The notes under the pieces were generated by a model. It was not told the DNA's origin. It saw nothing but the letters and a program-made list of their open reading frames with translations, and ran no database searches. Shown one piece after another: positions 40,510 to 43,682 of a DNA stretch of 43,682 nt; position 1 is the first letter of the stretch; each line of letters begins with the position of its first letter. Location: the NCBI RefSeq assembly GCF_006440735.1, contig NZ_VFUA01000054.1, positions 1 through 43,682 of the forward strand. Reading direction: 5' to 3'. Source of the DNA: Mesorhizobium sp. B2-7-1. Its GTDB lineage: Bacteria; Pseudomonadota; Alphaproteobacteria; Rhizobiales; Rhizobiaceae. The translations under genes were made by a program, and so were the position numbers.

Positions 40510-41454
40510 TCAGCCCTTGACCGCGCCGGCCATCAGCCCGCGCACGAAATAGCGGCCGGCGACGACATAGACGATCAGGGTGGGGAGGGCGGCGATCATC
40601 GCCGCCGCCATGTTGACGTTGTATTCGACGACGCCGGTCGAGGTGTTGACGACATTGTTCAGCGCCACCGTCATCGGCATCACGTCGCCGGTGCCGGCAT
40701 AGGCGGAAGCGAACAGGAAGTCGTTCCAGATGTTGGTGAACTGGTAGATGACGGTGACGACGAAGATCGGCATCGAGTTCGGCAGCATGATGCGGCGGAA
40801 AATCTGGAAGAAGGAGGCGCCGTCGACCTGCGCGGCCTTGACCAGCTCGGTCGGGAAGGCCTCGTAATAGTTGCGGAAGAACAAGGTGGTGAAGCCGAGG
40901 CCGTAGACCACGTGAACGAAGGCCAGGTTCACCGTCGAATTGCCGAGGCCGAAGTTGAAACCCGTCGCGTTCTGCAGGGTGACGCCGAAGCGGCCGAGAC
41001 TGCCGAGGATGGTTGCCATCGGCAGCAGCACCGACTGGAACGGGATGAAGCAGGCGAACAGCATCATCGCGAAGACCAGCGTGTGGCCGCGGAAGCGCCA
41101 TTTGGTCAGCACATAGCCGTTCAAGGCGCCGAGCAGCGTCGAGATCAGCACCGCCGGGACCACCATCTTGATGGAGTTCCAGAAGTAGCCCTTGATGCCG
41201 GCGCAGGTGAGACCGACGCAGGTCTCGCCCCAGGCCTTGAACCACGGCTCGATGGTCGGCGATTGCGGCAGCGACAGCATGTTGCCGTTCTGGATCTCGT
41301 CCATGGTCTTGAACGAGGTGACCAGCATGACGAAGAGCGGCATCAGGTAGAAGATCGCGAACAGCGCGAGCAGGCTGTAGATGACGATGCGGTTGATCGT
41401 CCTGGCGCTCATGCCGCTCGAAGCCGGACGGGCAGGCGAGGTGACAGCGCTCAT
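40510..41454 (-). CDS. Sugar ABC transporter permease, MalG-like (314 aa)
   Basis: This six-helix permease has its first helix near residues 24-46 (INRIVIYSLLALFAIFYLMP) and the EAA loop AFPTELVKAAQVDGASFFQI then FRRIMLPNSMPIF. This is the CUT1 sugar family pattern. An insertion around residues 77-87 (CVGLTCAGIKG) is seen in glucose/mannose-type permeases. The start overlaps the MalF-like stop by 4 bases. Confidence 0.9.
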   Translation of the reverse strand: MSAVTSPARPASSGMSARTINRIVIYSLLALFAIFYLMPLFVMLVTSFKTMDEIQNGNMLSLPQSPTIEPWFKAWGETCVGLTCAGIKGYFWNSIKMVVPAVLISTLLGALNGYVLTKWRFRGHTLVFAMMLFACFIPFQSVLLPMATILGSLGRFGVTLQNATGFNFGLGNSTVNLAFVHVVYGLGFTTLFFRNYYEAFPTELVKAAQVDGASFFQIFRRIMLPNSMPIFVVTVIYQFTNIWNDFLFASAYAGTGDVMPMTVALNNVVNTSTGVVEYNVNMAAAMIAALPTLIVYVVAGRYFVRGLMAGAVKG

Positions 41455-42410
41455 CGCGGCTTCTCCCTGAGCTCGGAATAGAGATAAGGCACGATGATCG
41501 CGGTCAGCGTCATCAGCATGATCACCGCACTCGCCGAGCCGACCGCCATTTCGTTACGCTTGAAGGTGAACTCATACATGAAGTTGGACGGCAGCCAGGC
41601 CGAGCCGCCGGGGCCGCCGCTGGTCAGCGCGACGACCAAGTCATAGGACTTGATGGCGAGGTGCGCGAGCACGATGAAGGCCGAGAGAAACACGGGCCGC
41701 AGCAGCGGAATGACGATGCGGCGGTAAAGCTGGAAGGTGGAAGCGCCGTCGATCTGCGCCGCCTTCATGATCTCGCCGTCGATGCCGCGCAAACCGGCCA
41801 GGAACATCGCCATGATGAAGCCCGAGGCCTGCCAGACGCCGGCGATCACCACCGTGTAGATGACGAAATCCTTGTTCTTGATCCAATCGAAGTGGAAGCT
41901 CGTCCAGCCCCATTGGTGCAGCGTCTGCTCGAGGCCGAGGCCGGGGTCGAGGAACCATTTCCAGGCGACGCCGGTGACGATGAAGGAGAGTGCCATCGGG
42001 TAGAGATAGATCGGCCTCAAGACACCTTCGCCGCGGATCTTCTGGTCGAGCAGGATGGCCAGGAACAGGCCGAGCGCCAGGCAGATACCGATATAGAGGA
42101 AGCCGAAAATGCCCATATTGGTAATCGAGGTGTACCAGCTCGACGGCGGGTCGCTCTCGAAGGTCCAGCGCCATAACCGCTGATAGGCGCGGGGGCCGGT
42201 GATGTCATAGGACGGGAAGGTCTTGGAATTGGTGAAGGACAGATAGATCGTCCAAAGGATGAAGCCATAGACGAAGACGATCGTCGCTGCGAAGCTCGGC
42301 GCCAATACGATCTTCGGCAGCAGGTCCTGCAGCCGCGACCGGACCGATGCGCCGGGACGGGCGTCGTGCTCCGGTGTCAGCTTGATCTGGGTTTCGGCAA
42401 CTGTGCTCAT
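41451..42410 (-). CDS. Sugar ABC transporter permease, MalF-like (319 aa)
   Basis: This permease has six helices after a soluble start of about 35 residues. The EAA loop is GIDGEIMKAAQIDGASTFQL then YRRIVIPLLRPVFL, as in CUT1 importers for mono- and oligosaccharides. The loop FTNSKTFPSYDITGPRAYQR resembles glucose/mannose-type systems. A hairpin lies between this gene and the binding-protein gene upstream. It is the first permease of the leftward importer operon. Confidence 0.9.
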   Translation of the reverse strand: MSTVAETQIKLTPEHDARPGASVRSRLQDLLPKIVLAPSFAATIVFVYGFILWTIYLSFTNSKTFPSYDITGPRAYQRLWRWTFESDPPSSWYTSITNMGIFGFLYIGICLALGLFLAILLDQKIRGEGVLRPIYLYPMALSFIVTGVAWKWFLDPGLGLEQTLHQWGWTSFHFDWIKNKDFVIYTVVIAGVWQASGFIMAMFLAGLRGIDGEIMKAAQIDGASTFQLYRRIVIPLLRPVFLSAFIVLAHLAIKSYDLVVALTSGGPGGSAWLPSNFMYEFTFKRNEMAVGSASAVIMLMTLTAIIVPYLYSELREKPR

Positions 42411-42496
42411 CGGCTCGTCCAGTACCGGTTGGTCGGAGACGGCCCGGCGCTAAAACGCACCAGGGTCTTTCCCACACCTTTTTGTCGACAGGAGAC

Positions 42497-42518
42497 CTCC
42501 CCCGCCGAAGCAGGGGAG
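42497..42518 (-). other. UUCG-capped RNA hairpin between binding-protein and permease genes
   Basis: On the minus strand CTCCCCTGC, TTCG, GCGGGGGAG forms a 9-bp stem (one U-G pair) closed by a UUCG tetraloop, an exceptionally stable RNA turn. It lies 19 bases after the binding-protein stop and 86 bases before the permease start. No T-run follows, so it probably protects the binding-protein message or attenuates transcription. Confidence 0.7.
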
Positions 42519-42537
42519 ACCTGAGTTCAAGCGAAGC

Positions 42538-43682
42538 TTACTTGGCGTCGTCGATCGCCTTGACCAGCTCGGTCACGGCTTCGTCGGAGGTCTTGATCTG
42601 ACCATGGACGAACTTCGACACGACATCCTTGTAGGCGTTGGCGACGGCCGGCGGGGCGCCGTAGCCCTGCGCCAGCGAGCCGAACAGCGTGCCGCCTTCA
42701 TTGGCCTTCTTCAGGTCGGCGATGCCCTTCTTGCCGCAAGCGTCGAAGTCGGTGTCCGGCACGTCGGTACGGGCCGGGACCGAACCCTTCACCACGTTGA
42801 AGGCCGACTGGAAGCTCTTCGAGAGCGTTGCGGTGGCCAGAGCGACCTGGGCGGCCTTGCGGTCGTCCGGAACGTTGAACATGCCGAACATATCGGAGTT
42901 GTAGATCACCGAGCCGTCGGTGCCGGGGAAGCGGTAGCAGAGGAAGTCGGTGCCCGGGGTCTTGTTGGCGGCGTGGAACTCGCCCTTGGCCCAGTCGCCC
43001 ATGACCTGAACCAGCGCGTCGCCCTTGATGACCATCGCGGTGGCGAGGTTCCAGTCGCGGCCCGAGAAGTTCGGGTCGACATAGGTGACGAGCTTGGCGA
43101 GATTGTCGAACGACTTCTTCATCGTGTCGGACTTGAGCGACGCGTCATCAAGGTCGTTCATCGCCTTCTTGTAGAATTCCGGCCCGCCGGTCGACAGCAC
43201 GACGGAGTCGAACATGGTGGCTTCCTGCCAGTTCTGGCCGCCCAGAGCGAGCGGGGTGACGCCGGCAGCCTTGGCCTTGTCGAGCAGAGCGATGAAGTCG
43301 TCGAAGGTCTTCGGCTCGGTGCCGCCGATCTTGTCCATCACCGCCTTGTTGATCCACAGCCAGTTGACGGAGTGGACGTTGACCGGAGCAGCAACCCACT
43401 TGCCGTCATAGACGGAGAACTTCTGCAGGGCGGCCGGAACCGACTTGTCCCAGCCTTCCTTCTTGGCGGTCTCGGTCAGGTCGCCCATGACCCCGGCGGC
43501 GGCATAGTCGAGCACGGTGTAGCCGAGCATCTGCGAGGCGGTCGGGTAGTTGCCGGCCGCGACCATCGCCTTCAGCGCGGTCATGGCGGCGTCGCCGCCG
43601 CCGCCGGCCACCGGCACGTCTTTCCAGGCATAGCCTTCCTTGGCCAGATCCTGCTTCAGCACGTTCAGAGCAGCCGCTTCGC
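42538..43682 (-). CDS. Sugar ABC transporter substrate-binding protein, 5' end cut off (about 381 aa seen)
   Basis: The frame runs to the right edge (EAAALNVLKQ is the first readable part), so the signal peptide and start are outside the window. The visible part is a family-1 binding protein of the CUT1 type: GDAAMTALKAMVAAGNYPTA, VNVHSVNWLWINKAVMDKIG, PKTFDDFIALLDKAKAAGVT, QNWQEATMFDSVVLSTGGPE and GDWAKGEFHAA. The overall pattern resembles glucose/mannose (GtsA-like) binding proteins. It is the first gene of the leftward importer, with a tetraloop hairpin after the stop. The actual sugar is inferred only from likeness. Confidence 0.88.
   Translation of the reverse strand, partial: EAAALNVLKQDLAKEGYAWKDVPVAGGGGDAAMTALKAMVAAGNYPTASQMLGYTVLDYAAAGVMGDLTETAKKEGWDKSVPAALQKFSVYDGKWVAAPVNVHSVNWLWINKAVMDKIGGTEPKTFDDFIALLDKAKAAGVTPLALGGQNWQEATMFDSVVLSTGGPEFYKKAMNDLDDASLKSDTMKKSFDNLAKLVTYVDPNFSGRDWNLATAMVIKGDALVQVMGDWAKGEFHAANKTPGTDFLCYRFPGTDGSVIYNSDMFGMFNVPDDRKAAQVALATATLSKSFQSAFNVVKGSVPARTDVPDTDFDACGKKGIADLKKANEGGTLFGSLAQGYGAPPAVANAYKDVVSKFVHGQIKTSDEAVTELVKAIDDAK

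Noticed and set aside
40487..41245. An N-terminal extension of the sugar ABC ATPase
   Set aside because: It overlaps the MalG-like permease in another frame; the ATPase begins normally at 40486 with a ribosome site.
1..43682. CRISPR arrays, tRNA or rRNA genes, integrases or insertion sequences
   Set aside because: No regular spaced repeats, cloverleaf-like CCA-ending segments, rRNA motifs or transposase-like proteins were seen on reading both strands; a dedicated scan was not possible.

Overview
The window looks like a chromosomal segment of a Mesorhizobium-like alphaproteobacterium (Rhizobiales). The evidence is a high-GC, densely packed coding style, a small DUF680-like secreted protein typical of Mesorhizobium, many ABC, SDR and GMC catabolic genes, and dispersed intergenic hairpin elements of a kind common in rhizobia. 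No rRNA, tRNA, phage, transposase or CRISPR array was seen. The organism call rests on recognition, not on a database search.

Layout. (1) 1-974: the 3' end of a sarcosine oxidase gamma-subunit gene, a small acidic protein, a bidirectional terminator and a small secreted protein. (2) 1210-7612: an acyl-CoA catabolic locus. A TetR regulator with a clear promoter/operator lies beside a leftward set (SDR, MaoC hydratase, APH-like kinase, SDR) and a divergent rightward pair (ACAD10/11-like acyl-CoA dehydrogenase, MDR oxidoreductase). The kinase plus that dehydrogenase subtype suggests use of 4-hydroxyacyl-CoA. (3) 7841-11184: four overlapping envelope-glycan genes (GT87, GT2, YdjC/ChbG-type deacetylase, GtrA flippase), convergent by 1 bp with an RND efflux pump and its adaptor (11186-15453).

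(4) 15779-25800: an RpiR regulator divergent from an N-formylglutamate-amidohydrolase-like enzyme, two tandem ACT-type APC permeases, a PuuA/GlnA-like gamma-glutamyl-amide synthetase, an aldehyde dehydrogenase and an iron alcohol dehydrogenase. This looks like a gamma-glutamylation route for an amino alcohol such as ethanolamine. A toxin-antitoxin pair (a fused DUF7662/VapB-tail antitoxin and a PIN toxin) sits inside the set. (5) 26047-30003: a four-gene polyamine/iron-type ABC importer. (6) 30272-33712: a Na+/H+ antiporter, an EEP-family phosphohydrolase and an EamA transporter.

(7) 33739-43682, all leftward: a sugar-type ABC importer (binding protein cut by the window edge, two permeases, ATPase), then GMC oxidoreductase, SDR, GMC oxidoreductase, a Dabb-domain protein and an MFS transporter. 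This reads as uptake and stepwise oxidation of one carbohydrate-like compound.

Non-coding structure is rich. Both binding-protein/permease junctions carry strong RNA hairpins, both permeases in region 4 are followed by hairpins, and three copies of a short hairpin element lie at the 3' ends of leftward genes. Larger palindromes lie at 30015-30132 and 39323-39372.
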